Shown here in pieces: positions 1 to 11,364 of a DNA stretch of 64,000 nt (positions within the stretch are counted from its first letter, which is position 1; every line of letters starts with the position of its first letter). A model generated the notes under the pieces. The model was not told where the DNA came from. It was given only the letters and a program-made list of their open reading frames with translations, and did no database searches. Source of the DNA: Flavimaribacter sp024343425 (GTDB lineage: Bacteria > Pseudomonadota > Alphaproteobacteria > Rhizobiales > Rhizobiaceae); contig OZ245773.1 of NCBI GenBank assembly GCA_965227645.1, forward strand, positions 1 to 64,000. Direction: 5' to 3'. The position numbers and the translations under genes were made by a program.

Positions 1-332
1 CAGTCGCCACTGCAGCATTTGCGGCCGGGCCGTGCGTTGCGCTCTTGCTGACGCACTCTCGACCCGTCCTCATGCCGCACCCAGAAACCGCGTGTCTACG
101 CGCTCGCCAGGGCAGCGGATTTACGGACTTCGCAGTAGGGAGCGCCTTCCTTTCTCCTCCCGCGCCGCGGACGCGGCGCCGCTGGATTGCGGGTCAGGCC
201 CGCAATGAGGGCAAGGGAAGGGTGGGAGAGACAGTGAAATCAGCATCTGCGGCCAGCCTGTACGCAGCGATCTTGCGACGGCTTCTCGATGCATCCCCAT
301 GCGGCGCCGCCCTATGGATCGCGGATCTTCGT
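1..332. other. Left-edge region without a convincing gene
   Basis: I see no supported gene here. The only long open frame, 45-392 on the plus strand, has low-complexity Arg/Ala/Ser-rich content, no recognisable domain, and runs into the insertion sequence. The stretch holds one intact REP-like palindrome (183-211) and the left half of a second one that the insertion sequence interrupts. It is probably an intergenic region whose flanking gene lies outside the window. Confidence 0.5.
183..211. repeat. REP-like palindrome, intact copy
   Basis: Imperfect palindrome with a GCGGG/CCCGC stem and a short loop, flanked by the outer bases TGGAT on the left and ATGAGGG on the right. The same outer bases recur at 313, 17559, 20733 and, inverted, 20850, with different stems, so this is a family of intergenic hairpins rather than a chance inverted repeat. 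Its function is unknown; such units often act as mRNA 3' ends. Confidence 0.6.
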
Positions 333-1681
333 CCTATAGGCGCTAACTTTTCGTTGGCAAATCAGTTTTGTTCTGATTCAAGCTGCCTATGAGTGAGATT
401 GATTTGCCTTGCGGCTGGACTTGGAACGGCGTTATCGATCGCCTGGAAGAGTATGTTGATCTGGAGGAGAGCGCCCGCGAGTACGGCGCGATCAAGCGAT
501 TGCGGATTATCCGCAGCGCTCGTCAACTCCTTCGGCTTGTGCTTGTTTATACGCTGAGCGGGTTTTCGCTGCGCACGACGGCGGCCTGGGCCGAGCAGGC
601 AGGCGAGGCATCGTTTTCGGATGTTGCGCTATTGAAGCGGCTGCGCAACTGTGGCCCGTGGCTGGCGCAAGTGGTTTCGGTCCTGAACGGAGCCTGCCAT
701 CCGGAAGGATGCGGCGATGAAGAGGGCCGCCGACTTGTGGCGGTGGATGCGACGATGGTCTGCTCGCCGGGCGGCAAACACAAACACTATCGGGTGCTGC
801 ATACCAGTTACGACATTGGCGCCCAACGCTTCATCAGCACGCAAGTCACCGACCGCCGGCAAGCTGAGCGACTTTACCGCGGCGATCTCAGGGCCGGCGA
901 TATCCGGCTGGGTGATCGTGCATTCTGCCGCTACAACGATTTTTCGACGGTTCAGGCGGCAGGAGCGGATTACGTCGTGCGCCTGACGGCAAGAGCCCTG
1001 AAACTGCAGACCCCGCAAGGCAAGCCATTCGACCGGGCGGCGGCGGCCAGATGCGCCGAAACCGATGGCGTGCAGGACTTGCCTGTCAGGATAGAGGGCG
1101 ACCGGGATCGTCCTGTCCTGCATGCACGCATTATTTTCTGCGTCCTGCCGCCGAAACAGGCCGAAGCCGCACGGCGACTGGCCATCAAGAATGCAAGGAA
1201 AGGCGGCTATACGCTCAGCGATGAGGCAAAAGCTCTGGCTGGTTGTCTGATGCTGGTGACCTCGCTACCCGCCGAGGGCTGGAGCCATCAGCAAATTCTG
1301 GCCCTTTACCGACGACGATGGCAAGTCGAACTGGCCTTCAAACGACTGAAGTCCCTGTTCGATCTGGAGCAGCTCAGGGCCTTCGATCCGGATCTGGTTC
1401 AGGCCTGGATCCACGCCACTCTCATCATCGCCCTGCTCATCGATCTCCACCGGCCCTCCGCACAACGCGAGGCGCCGGACTCTCTCCCCTTGGAACCGGA
1501 AAACACAGGCCCGTCTCCCTCTGGCGATACATCCACATAAATGCAGTCGTAATGATCAGTGCAATCCTGCAGTCCCCCGCATTTGTCCGATCCCTGTCAG
1601 ACAAGACACTCGAAAAGCTCGCGGAACCGCCAAGACGAAAACGAAAACCGCCAATCGCAACCCTATGTTAGCGCCTATAGG
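333..1681 (+). mobile_element. IS4-family insertion sequence, copy 1
   Basis: Complete 1349-bp insertion sequence. Terminal inverted repeats CCTATAGGCGCTAAC are perfect over 15 bp (333-347 and 1667-1681). An 8-bp target duplication ATCTTCGT lies at 325-332 and 1682-1689. It carries a single transposase gene. A second copy of the same length, with an identical transposase and identical ends, lies at 17579-18927 in the opposite orientation, with the same 8-bp duplication. Intact ends and an intact transposase suggest recent movement. Confidence 0.95.
389..1540 (+). CDS. IS4-family DDE transposase
   Basis: 383-residue transposase of the IS4/IS231-like DDE group, which cuts and rejoins the ends of its own element. 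The catalytic acids are visible: Asp120 in VAVDAT, Asp176 in LGDRAF and Glu314 in the IS4 signature Y-(2)-R-(3)-E-(6)-K, here Tyr307, Arg310, Glu314 and Lys321. After about residue 350 the C-terminus is a Pro/Ser-rich tail that ends abruptly, which may be a natural short end or a frame change, but both copies in the window share it. The gene starts 56 bp inside the left terminal repeat; about 140 bp of non-coding DNA follow before the right repeat. Confidence 0.93.
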   Translation: MSEIDLPCGWTWNGVIDRLEEYVDLEESAREYGAIKRLRIIRSARQLLRLVLVYTLSGFSLRTTAAWAEQAGEASFSDVALLKRLRNCGPWLAQVVSVLNGACHPEGCGDEEGRRLVAVDATMVCSPGGKHKHYRVLHTSYDIGAQRFISTQVTDRRQAERLYRGDLRAGDIRLGDRAFCRYNDFSTVQAAGADYVVRLTARALKLQTPQGKPFDRAAAARCAETDGVQDLPVRIEGDRDRPVLHARIIFCVLPPKQAEAARRLAIKNARKGGYTLSDEAKALAGCLMLVTSLPAEGWSHQQILALYRRRWQVELAFKRLKSLFDLEQLRAFDPDLVQAWIHATLIIALLIDLHRPSAQREAPDSLPLEPENTGPSPSGDTST

Positions 1682-1788
1682 ATCTTCGTCCGCGATGAGG
1701 GAAAGTGGGTTTGTTTTCCGGCAACAGGCGCAGCATTTGCTGCAATGCTGTGAGATAGATGTTTCGAAGGCCCTTCCACCATTCCGCA

Positions 1789-1812
1789 TACCGCGCTTTG
1801 GCGCGGGATCCG
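1789..1812. repeat. Degenerate REP-like hairpin
   Basis: CCGCGC-TTTG-GCGCGG hairpin followed by GATCCGG, resembling the inverted REP unit at 20850-20879 but lacking the outer ATGAGGG. It lies just downstream of the acetyltransferase gene on the minus strand and could mark its mRNA end; there is no T-run. Confidence 0.35.
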
Positions 1813-1865
1813 GATCGGGAGTGGCGTCTGCGCTGAGCCTGCGACCATCGCCAGACGGCGTCAGC

Positions 1866-3143
1866 CTATCTCAGGCCGATCATGGAGCGCAGCCTTTCGC
1901 GCAGGCGGCGGCCGAGGTTGCGGGTTTCGTGATAGAGGTGCAGTTGCTTGGCGACCTGCCGGACTTCCCGGTCCTTCGCCTCGTTGAGGCCGACGATGAC
2001 CGTGCTCATGGGCGAGCGCTCCTGCCATGAGCGGCTCATGACCGGGTGGTCGGGGACGGCGCAGGAATCCGTCATGTCGATGTTCGGATCGTCGAGCAGC
2101 GTTTCGGTGAGCTCCTCGACGAGAAGCTGGCCCGGAGAAAACTGGCTGTATTTTTCGTCGAAGGCGGTTTTCCAGGTGTAGGCGGTGCCGTTCATCACGA
2201 AGACGATCATCGAAGCGATCGCGCGGCCGTCGAGATCGAGCGTGTGAATGCGGACATTGTCCTTGTCCGCGAGATTGGCGATGGCCTCGCGGGTGAAGGC
2301 CGCCCGGTAACGGTCCATGGCGAGCGCGGACCGGCGGCTGCCCTTCCAGCCGCTGGCTTCCAGCGTCAGGAACTCCTCGGCCCGCTGACGAACGTCTTCC
2401 GGATTGCGGGCGACGTGATAGGCGAGCGCGCCGAATTCGGCGAGCTTGCGCTTCTGCCGGCGATGCTCGCGGCGATGCTTGGCCGAGATCGTCTGCTCGA
2501 GATATTGCGCCGGCGGAACGTCGCTTCGAAGCACCGGGCGCTCGAAGGGATCGGTCTCGGCGATGGTCAGGTTGCGGGAAAGCGCGACGGCGCGCAGGAC
2601 GGAGGCGAACGGGCCGTCGCGGCGCAGATTGGGCAGAACCAGAATGGAGGGAAGCCCGGACTCGGGCCGGTTGATGGCGTCGAACAGCCCGCTGATCGTT
2701 TCCGCGGCGTTCTCGCTGTCGAGCAGCGGGGTTCCGAGCGGGCCGAACGGGTTCGACCAGGAGCGGATGATCGACGGACCGACCGGCATTCCGGGCTTCT
2801 CGACCGAAAAAGGCATCAGGAACCGCAGGCGGCTGCGCGCTTCATTGTCGTCGCGAATGACCATCAGGCGGATGGTTCTGTCTTCCAGGCGCGGCATGGC
2901 GGGGGCCAGAAACTGGGCCGAGAAGAAGACGTTGTCCTCCATGGCCCGCGCGGTCAGGAAGTCGAGCTCCTCGCGCAGATCGTAGCCGGCGGAGGCGGGG
3001 TATATTTTCAGGGTGCGACCGGTCAGGCCGGTTTCCAGCGACAGCTCGAAATCAACCGGTTGCTTCGTCGCAGCTAGCTCTGCTGCGGGCCTGCTCCCGT
3101 CACTCTCTTCCATATCTCTCTTATTGAGGGGTGTTAGCGCCAT
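1866..3143 (-). CDS. CelD/BcsL-type GNAT acetyltransferase
   Basis: About 425 residues. The C-terminal half (roughly residues 210-390) fits the GNAT_6 / CelD-BcsL acetyltransferase fold: a basic HRR/RQKRKL helix, a long helical part, then IHTLDLDGRAIASMIVF strands and the SPGQLLVEEL helix that binds the acyl donor. Members of this family are found in cellulose, capsule and other exopolysaccharide loci and may acylate sugars or lipid-linked intermediates; the substrate here is unknown. It is the second gene of a two-gene minus-strand unit behind a polysaccharide flippase. The start is uncertain: the frame opens at 3143 and would overlap the flippase by 23 bp, whereas an internal ATG at 3113 follows an AAGAGAG ribosome site and avoids the overlap. 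Confidence 0.75.
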   Translation of the reverse strand: MALTPLNKRDMEESDGSRPAAELAATKQPVDFELSLETGLTGRTLKIYPASAGYDLREELDFLTARAMEDNVFFSAQFLAPAMPRLEDRTIRLMVIRDDNEARSRLRFLMPFSVEKPGMPVGPSIIRSWSNPFGPLGTPLLDSENAAETISGLFDAINRPESGLPSILVLPNLRRDGPFASVLRAVALSRNLTIAETDPFERPVLRSDVPPAQYLEQTISAKHRREHRRQKRKLAEFGALAYHVARNPEDVRQRAEEFLTLEASGWKGSRRSALAMDRYRAAFTREAIANLADKDNVRIHTLDLDGRAIASMIVFVMNGTAYTWKTAFDEKYSQFSPGQLLVEELTETLLDDPNIDMTDSCAVPDHPVMSRSWQERSPMSTVIVGLNEAKDREVRQVAKQLHLYHETRNLGRRLRERLRSMIGLR

Positions 3144-4554
3144 TCTTTTCTTGCCCGTCTTTTAGTTTATGTCTGGCAACGCCAATTCTCAATAACATTC
3201 TAATGTTCAATTCTTTCCGGACGATGAAAAACAGAAGCACGGTTTCGGCAATCATCGCGAACGCCGTCGCGGCGGCCGCGCCGACAATGCCGAGCATCGG
3301 TATCAGGACGAGATTCGCGCCGACATTGATTGCAAAGGCGACGGCATAGACGGCGGCGCAGATCCGCTCGCGACCGGCCATGATAAGCAGCGCTTCCGCC
3401 GGCCCGATCGCGGCTTTCGCCATGATTCCGACCAGCAGCACGAACATGACCGGGTAGCCTTCAGCAAAATCCGGACCGAACAGGGCGAGCAGCCAGGGGC
3501 CTGTCGCGAGAACTGCGAGACCGATCGCCAGCGACGGCCAGAACGTCCAGCGCGCGGCGTTTGATGCGAAGGCGGCAAGCGCCGGCCTGTCGTTGACCGC
3601 CACGAGTTCTGCGAAGCGCGGACCGGTTCCGGCCTTGACGGCGAAATAGGCGAAGTGAACGAGGGCCATGCATTTGGCGGCGGCGTAGTAGGTGGCGACG
3701 CGCTCGGGCTCCAGGAAGAGGCCGACCATGATCACGTCCGAATTGGTGAGCAGGTAATAGAAACCCTCGACAAGGAAGATCGGCAGGGCGACGCGCAGCC
3801 AGTGACCGAAATGGATCTTTCTCTCGCCCTTGCCGAACCGGTTGCGCAGGCGGCGGCCGAGGACGATGAATTGCCCGACGGTCGTGACCGCCGCCGCGGC
3901 GAGGGCGGCTGTCATGGCGGTGACGGCGGACGCGGAAAAGCCGACCAGCACGGCGATCGCCACAAAGAGCAGGATCAGGATCGGGCGGATGATGAATGTG
4001 GGGCTCAGCGCATTGACGGGCCAGTTGTTGGCGCGCGCCGCCCCGTCGAGAATATCGCCCAGCGTGATGAGCGGCAGGGCGAAGGCGCCCAGAAACAGCG
4101 GCGCGACGTAATAGTGATCGACGCGATCGCCCAGCAGATAGAGGCAGACCATGCCGGCGACGCCGATGAGGCCGGCCGACCCCGCTGCGAACACTTGCGC
4201 GGTGGCGATGACGCCGCGCAATTCGGCGATGCGGTTTTCGGCGTTGTATTGCGGGATGAAGCGAATGAGCGCCGTCTGGTATCCGAAACAGGCGAGATTG
4301 CCGAGGATCAGCACGAAAACCCAGACGAAGACATACACACCGTATTCGTACTGGCCCATGATGCGGGCAAGGATGATCTGTGACAGGAAGGCGAGACCGG
4401 CGCTGAACACCCGGATCGCGAAGGCGATCACCGCCATGCGCTGCGCCTCGCCGCCATCGCCCTTGCCGCCGGCGAGGCGGAGCAGACGCGCTATCATCGT
4501 CTGCAACAGCGACTGTTCCGGCGCATCTGTTGGATTGTTGGGGTTTCGAGCCAC
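3121..4554 (-). CDS. Polysaccharide flippase (Wzx/MATE-like)
   Basis: 477-residue integral membrane protein with about 12-14 hydrophobic segments from residue 45 onward, of the oligosaccharide-flippase (MVF/MATE) superfamily that moves lipid-linked sugars across the inner membrane. The family match rests on overall pattern, for example AFAIRVFSAGLAFLSQI near the first segment and the GYQTALIRFIPQY loop typical of Wzx-like proteins. It is followed directly by the CelD-type acetyltransferase, so the pair may modify and export a glycolipid or exopolysaccharide. No glycosyltransferase or polymerase gene lies nearby, which is unusual for such a locus. The substrate cannot be read from the sequence. 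Confidence 0.8.
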   Translation of the reverse strand: MARNPNNPTDAPEQSLLQTMIARLLRLAGGKGDGGEAQRMAVIAFAIRVFSAGLAFLSQIILARIMGQYEYGVYVFVWVFVLILGNLACFGYQTALIRFIPQYNAENRIAELRGVIATAQVFAAGSAGLIGVAGMVCLYLLGDRVDHYYVAPLFLGAFALPLITLGDILDGAARANNWPVNALSPTFIIRPILILLFVAIAVLVGFSASAVTAMTAALAAAAVTTVGQFIVLGRRLRNRFGKGERKIHFGHWLRVALPIFLVEGFYYLLTNSDVIMVGLFLEPERVATYYAAAKCMALVHFAYFAVKAGTGPRFAELVAVNDRPALAAFASNAARWTFWPSLAIGLAVLATGPWLLALFGPDFAEGYPVMFVLLVGIMAKAAIGPAEALLIMAGRERICAAVYAVAFAINVGANLVLIPMLGIVGAAAATAFAMIAETVLLFFIVRKELNIRMLLRIGVARHKLKDGQEKNGANTPQ

Positions 4555-4702
4555 TTTGGACGGTCACATCTCGCTGACGGCGCCGTATTGCGCAGCCGCT
4601 ACCGTCTCATAGCTTGTTTAAGAAACGGTTGGCTGCGTTCGGGCCTGTCCTCTTCGGTCACGCTGGATCGAAGAGGCAAGATTGTTGCCGCATCAAGTCA
4701 AT

Positions 4703-7444
<2,742 letters not shown>

Positions 7445-7836
7445 GCAAATGGTCCTTTCTCGTATGTCAGTCAGGACTCGGGGCCGCTGCAAGGCGCATC
7501 AGGCCCAGAATACAGGGATGCATGACGCGGATCCGCCCGAGACCGAACAGGACGCAAAGTTGCGTGACAGATAAGAGTGGGCTTGAACGTTGTCAACGCC
7601 GCTGTTCGGGCCGGGCCGGGGCATATCTTCGCAACCGCGGACGGGAATCCGGCGATGACGCCCCGATGGTCGCAGATGCACGATTTTTCCGCGCCGCCTG
7701 TTGGATTGTCGCCGAACGGGCGCTATACCCGATTTGACGATCAGGCCCGCAAAGGAACGAATTGCGGCGTGAATGATTTTCCGGGAGCGACGTTGTCGTC
7801 TGTCTTGCGTACTTCAATCATGAAAGGTCATCCAAC
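7445..7836. other. Divergent secA / parvulin intergenic region
   Basis: 392 bp between two divergent genes. It must contain both promoters, but I see no pair of promoter boxes clear enough to call. A weak palindrome TTGA-ACGTTG-TCAA lies near 7583. The short open frames here overlap each other on both strands and show no protein family. Confidence 0.4.
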
Positions 7837-8721
7837 ATGACGATCAAATCGCCGCTTCGCACCGGATTGCTGGCAGCCGGACTTATATGGGCGGTCGCCG
7901 CCGGCGCACAGGAGCCTCAAGATCGCGTGATCGCGACGGTGGGCGGCGAGCCCGTCTATGAATCCGAACTCGTCTTCGCCGAAGGCGATCTCGATCCGCA
8001 GTTCGCACGGCTTCCCGAACAGCAGCGCCGGGCCGCTGCCCTGTCGGCGCTCATCGACATCAAGGTGATGGCCGACCAGGCTGAAAAGGCGGGTCTTGCA
8101 GAGGGCGACGCATTCGAGCGGCGCATGCAGTTCCTGCGCGACCGCACATTGCACAACGAGTTCTTCCGCAAGGAAGTGATCGAAGGATTGTCCGAAGCCG
8201 ATGTGAGAGCACGCTACGAAAAGGAAATCGCGGCGCAGCCGGGCGAACAAGAGGTCAAGGCGCGGCACATTCTCGTCGACAGCGAGGAGCAGGCCAAGGC
8301 GATCATCGCCGATCTGGAAGCCGGCGCCGATTTCGAGGCGCTCGCCAAGGAAAAATCCACCGGACCCAGCGGACCGCAGGGCGGCGATCTCGGCTATTTC
8401 ACCCGGGGACGCATGGTGCCGGAGTTCGAGGAAGCGGCGTTTGCGCTGGAACCCGACGATTTCACCAGGGAGCCCGTGAAGACCCAGTTCGGCTGGCACG
8501 TGATCAAGGTCGAGGACAAGCGCGACGCCGCCCCGCCGGCTTTCGAGGAGGTTGTCGAACAGATCCAGCGCGTTCTCTTGCAGGAACAGTACATGGCCCT
8601 GCTGGACAGGGCGCGCGAAGGGGTCGAGATCGACGTCCAGGACGCCGAGCTGAAGGCCCTGTTCGACGCCGTCAACGCCGAGGCCGCCGCCGCTGAAGGT
8701 TCAGGCGAAGACACGCAGTAA
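7837..8721 (+). CDS. Periplasmic parvulin-type peptidyl-prolyl isomerase
   Basis: 294 residues. Residues 1-24 form a signal peptide (a basic start, LLAAGLIWAVAAGA, then cleavage near AQE). A helical SurA-like N-terminal chaperone part covers about 30-135. A parvulin (PpiC rotamase) domain covers 139-229, with the usual ARHILV strand, GPSGPQGGDLGYF loop and FGWHVIKV end. It should help folding of exported proteins in the periplasm, which fits its position divergent from secA. The C-terminus is an acidic Ala/Glu tail. The start follows a GAAAGG ribosome site. It could be called PpiC-like or SurA-like; the single parvulin domain favours the former. Confidence 0.9.
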   Translation: MTIKSPLRTGLLAAGLIWAVAAGAQEPQDRVIATVGGEPVYESELVFAEGDLDPQFARLPEQQRRAAALSALIDIKVMADQAEKAGLAEGDAFERRMQFLRDRTLHNEFFRKEVIEGLSEADVRARYEKEIAAQPGEQEVKARHILVDSEEQAKAIIADLEAGADFEALAKEKSTGPSGPQGGDLGYFTRGRMVPEFEEAAFALEPDDFTREPVKTQFGWHVIKVEDKRDAAPPAFEEVVEQIQRVLLQEQYMALLDRAREGVEIDVQDAELKALFDAVNAEAAAAEGSGEDTQ

Positions 8722-8766
8722 TCCGGCCCTGTATTCGCCGGCGCTCCCCCTGGAAACGACCCCGCC

Positions 8767-9999
8767 ATGACCCACAAGGTTTCGCCTCTCGCACCTTCGA
8801 TCATCACGACGACGCCGCCGCTCGACGGCGTGCGCATCGCAACCGCGGCCGCCGGGATCAAGTACAAGGGGCGGACGGACCTTCTGGTGATGTGTTTCGA
8901 CGAATCGGTTTCGGTTGCGGGCGTCTTTACCAAATCGTTGTGCCCCTCGGCGCCGGTCGATTTCTGCAGGCGCAATCTCGACGGCGGCAAGGCGCGGGTG
9001 CTTGTCGTCAATTCGGGCAACGCCAATGCCTTCACCGGCAAGAAAGGCAGTGAAGCCGCCGAACTGACCGCTCAGGCCGCCGCCCGCGCCGTCGGCTGTT
9101 CGACCGGCGAAGTGTTTCTCGCTTCCACAGGGGTGATCGGCGAGCCGCTGAACGCTTCGGCGTTTGCGCATGTGCTCGCCGGAATGGTCGACGAGGCGCA
9201 AGCCGACCGGTGGGAATCGGCGGCGCGCGCGATCATGACGACGGACACCTATCCGAAGGCGACCACCCGCGCCGTGAAGATCGGCGATACGGACGTCACC
9301 ATAAACGGCATCGCGAAGGGCGCGGGCATGATCGCGCCGGACATGGCGACGATGCTCTCCTTCATCTGCACGGACGCGGATATCGCTCCGGACGTGCTTC
9401 AGTCGCTGCTTTCGAAGTCGACCGGGCCGACCTTCAACTCGATTACCGTCGACAGCGACACCTCGACGTCGGACACGGTGCTGCTCTTCGCCACGGGCCG
9501 CTCGGGCGCGCCGCGGATCACAGAGGCCTCGGACAAGCGTCTGAGGGCTTTCCGCAAGGCTCTGGAAAGCCTGATGCGCGAGCTTGCACTGCTGATCGTG
9601 CGTGACGGCGAAGGCGCGACAAAACTGGTGGAAATCACCGTCACCGGCGCTGCGAGCAGCCGGGCGGCCAAGCGCATCGCCATGTCGATCGCCAATTCGC
9701 CGCTGGTCAAAACGGCGGTCGCCGGCGAGGACGCCAATTGGGGGCGCATCGTCATGGCCGTCGGCAAGGCGGGCGAGAAAGCCTTGCGCGACCGGCTGGA
9801 AATCTGGTTCGGGGACGTGCGGGTAGCCGTCCATGGCGAACGCGATCCGGAATACAGCGAAGCGGCGGCTTCCGAGGTGATGAAACGACCGGAAATTCCG
9901 GTGAAGGTCGATGTCGGCGTTGGCAAGGGCAGGGCGACTGTCTGGACGTGCGACCTGACCAAGGAATATGTTGCAATCAATGGCGATTACAGGAGTTGA
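8767..9999 (+). CDS. argJ: Glutamate N-acetyltransferase / amino-acid acetyltransferase ArgJ
   Basis: 410 residues. ArgJ recycles the acetyl group from N-acetylornithine to glutamate in arginine synthesis; the bifunctional forms also use acetyl-CoA. The self-cleavage motif is clear: GAGMIAPDMATML, with Thr195 as the N-terminal nucleophile of the beta chain; many family members have Asn where Asp192 stands. The NSGNANAFTG loop near residue 82 is also typical. The gene lies 45 bp after the parvulin gene and 6 bp before a GNAT gene and mutT, a gene order I know from Rhizobiales, so the four may be cotranscribed. Confidence 0.96.
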   Translation: MTHKVSPLAPSIITTTPPLDGVRIATAAAGIKYKGRTDLLVMCFDESVSVAGVFTKSLCPSAPVDFCRRNLDGGKARVLVVNSGNANAFTGKKGSEAAELTAQAAARAVGCSTGEVFLASTGVIGEPLNASAFAHVLAGMVDEAQADRWESAARAIMTTDTYPKATTRAVKIGDTDVTINGIAKGAGMIAPDMATMLSFICTDADIAPDVLQSLLSKSTGPTFNSITVDSDTSTSDTVLLFATGRSGAPRITEASDKRLRAFRKALESLMRELALLIVRDGEGATKLVEITVTGAASSRAAKRIAMSIANSPLVKTAVAGEDANWGRIVMAVGKAGEKALRDRLEIWFGDVRVAVHGERDPEYSEAAASEVMKRPEIPVKVDVGVGKGRATVWTCDLTKEYVAINGDYRS

Positions 10000-10005
10000 G
10001 GTTTC

Positions 10006-10863
10006 ATGTTGCGCCACGGGCCGCCTGACAAGGGGCCGCTTGCCAGAGAAACGTCTCAATCGAAACGCAAGGCAGGCAAACCGGATCGTCCAATGCACAG
10101 ACTGGCAATTGTAAGAAGACTTGAGGCCGTCGGATTCCGCGCCTGGCCCGCGGCCTCCATTCAGTATGACGGAAGCTGGCAGGTGCGGCTGACGGCGGGA
10201 CACCCCTCGAAACGCCTGAACTCCGTCAATCCGCTTGACCCTTCGGATCATCGCGACGTCGAGAAGAGGGTGGAGCGCGCCGCCCAGCGGTTCAGCGCCT
10301 ATGGCCGGCCGCTGATCTTCCGGCAATCGCCGCTCGCCCCGCCGCAGCTCGACGCCTATTTCGACGCAAAGGGCTGGCGCCGTTTCGACGAGACGACGGT
10401 GATGATGGCCGACATCCGCAAGCTGGACCTGGACGCGACGCTCGACCATCTGCCAATTCGCGAGCTTGGCCGTTACGTCGACGCCAACATTCAGGTGCAC
10501 GGGCGCGACAAGTCGATCAAGCCGGGACTGACCGAGGTGATCAGTTCCATCCGGCCTTCAAGCGGATGGTTCGTGATCGAGGAGCCGGGCGCAGGACCGG
10601 TGGCGACGGCGCTGTGCGTGCACGACAGCGACATGGCCGGAATTTTCGAGGTGGCGACGCGCCGCGACCGCCGCAACAAGGGCTACGGACGCGAAGTGGT
10701 GACGGCGGCGCTGCGATGGGCGAGGATGCGCGGCGCCGAACAGGCCTGGCTTCAGGTCGAGACCACCAACGAGGCGGCGATGGATCTCTATGAGCGTTTT
10801 GGTTTCGAGGAGATCTACCGCTACGACTATCGGCAGGCGCCGGACAAGAGCGCGGATGAGTAG
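10006..10863 (+). CDS. GNAT-family N-acetyltransferase
   Basis: 285 residues in the longest frame. The C-terminal part (about residues 170-280) is a GNAT fold: the acetyl-CoA loop RRNKGYGREV, then LQVETTNEAAMDLYERFGFEEIYRYDYR, the typical end of single-domain GNAT proteins. The N-terminal part looks like a degenerate second GNAT-like half. The substrate is unknown. The first 30 residues are basic and low in complexity, so translation may begin at the internal ATG 10093 (MHRLAIVRRLEAV). It lies 6 bp after argJ and overlaps mutT by 8 bp, so it is probably translated from the same mRNA. Confidence 0.85.
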   Translation: MLRHGPPDKGPLARETSQSKRKAGKPDRPMHRLAIVRRLEAVGFRAWPAASIQYDGSWQVRLTAGHPSKRLNSVNPLDPSDHRDVEKRVERAAQRFSAYGRPLIFRQSPLAPPQLDAYFDAKGWRRFDETTVMMADIRKLDLDATLDHLPIRELGRYVDANIQVHGRDKSIKPGLTEVISSIRPSSGWFVIEEPGAGPVATALCVHDSDMAGIFEVATRRDRRNKGYGREVVTAALRWARMRGAEQAWLQVETTNEAAMDLYERFGFEEIYRYDYRQAPDKSADE

Positions 10864-11275
10864 CGCAGCCTCGAAGCCCTCCATCGTGCTTGTGGCTGCT
10901 TGCGCGCTTGTCGATCAGGATCGCCGCGTGCTGATCGCGCAGCGTCCCGAAGGCAAGTCGATGGCGGGGCTGTGGGAGTTTCCGGGCGGAAAGGTCGAGG
11001 CGGGCGAGACGCCCGAGGAAACGGTTATCCGGGAGCTGGAGGAAGAACTTGGCGTGACCACGCGCGTTGCCTGTCTTGCGCCGCTCACCTTCGCCAGCCA
11101 CGCCTACGAGACGTTTCACCTGATGATGCCGCTCTATATCTGCCGCAAATTTGACGGCTCGCCGCAACCGCGCGAGGGACAGGCCCTCAAATGGGTCCGG
11201 CCGGCGCGGCTGCGCGATTACCCGATGCCGCCGGCGGACGAGCCGCTGATCCCCTTCCTGATCGATCTGGTCTGA
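10856..11275 (+). CDS. mutT: 8-oxo-dGTP diphosphatase MutT
   Basis: 139-residue Nudix hydrolase expected to remove oxidised guanine nucleotides. The Nudix box GX5EX7REUXEEXGU is complete at residues 45-67 (GGKVEAGETPEETVIRELEE, then ELGV), preceded by the MutT-typical GLWEFPGGK. The C-terminus ends EPLIPFLIDLV. The frame is open from 10790, but ATG at 10856 gives the normal MutT N-terminus and overlaps the end of the GNAT gene by 8 bp, indicating translational coupling. Confidence 0.92.
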   Translation: MSSAASKPSIVLVAACALVDQDRRVLIAQRPEGKSMAGLWEFPGGKVEAGETPEETVIRELEEELGVTTRVACLAPLTFASHAYETFHLMMPLYICRKFDGSPQPREGQALKWVRPARLRDYPMPPADEPLIPFLIDLV

Positions 11276-11364
11276 CGCTCTATTCAGGCCTGACCGTTAA
11301 TCTATCATTCAGCATGTCGATGCTAGTAATGCCTGAAGTAACAAGGGTTATTCAAGGCAATACG

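Larger units (their letters stand above)
313..1701. repeat. REP-like palindrome split by the IS
   Basis: The left half (313-332) and right half (1682-1701) would join, after removal of the IS and one target duplicate, into a hairpin with a 7-bp stem TCGCGGA/TCCGCGA and a 6-nt loop TCTTCG, flanked by ATGGA and TGAGGG. The 8-bp target duplication ATCTTCGT is exactly the loop plus its closing A-T pair. Confidence 0.75.

Noticed and set aside
45..392. Plus-strand frame at the left edge
   Set aside because: It crosses a REP palindrome and the IS end and resembles no protein.
4649..4676. CCTCTTCG/CGAAGAGG hairpin downstream of secA as a terminator
   Set aside because: A 12-nt loop and no T-run on the minus strand make it too weak to call.
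8701..10500. 599-codon open frame opposite argJ
   Set aside because: Covers argJ and part of the GNAT gene in antisense; the sense genes have complete catalytic motifs.
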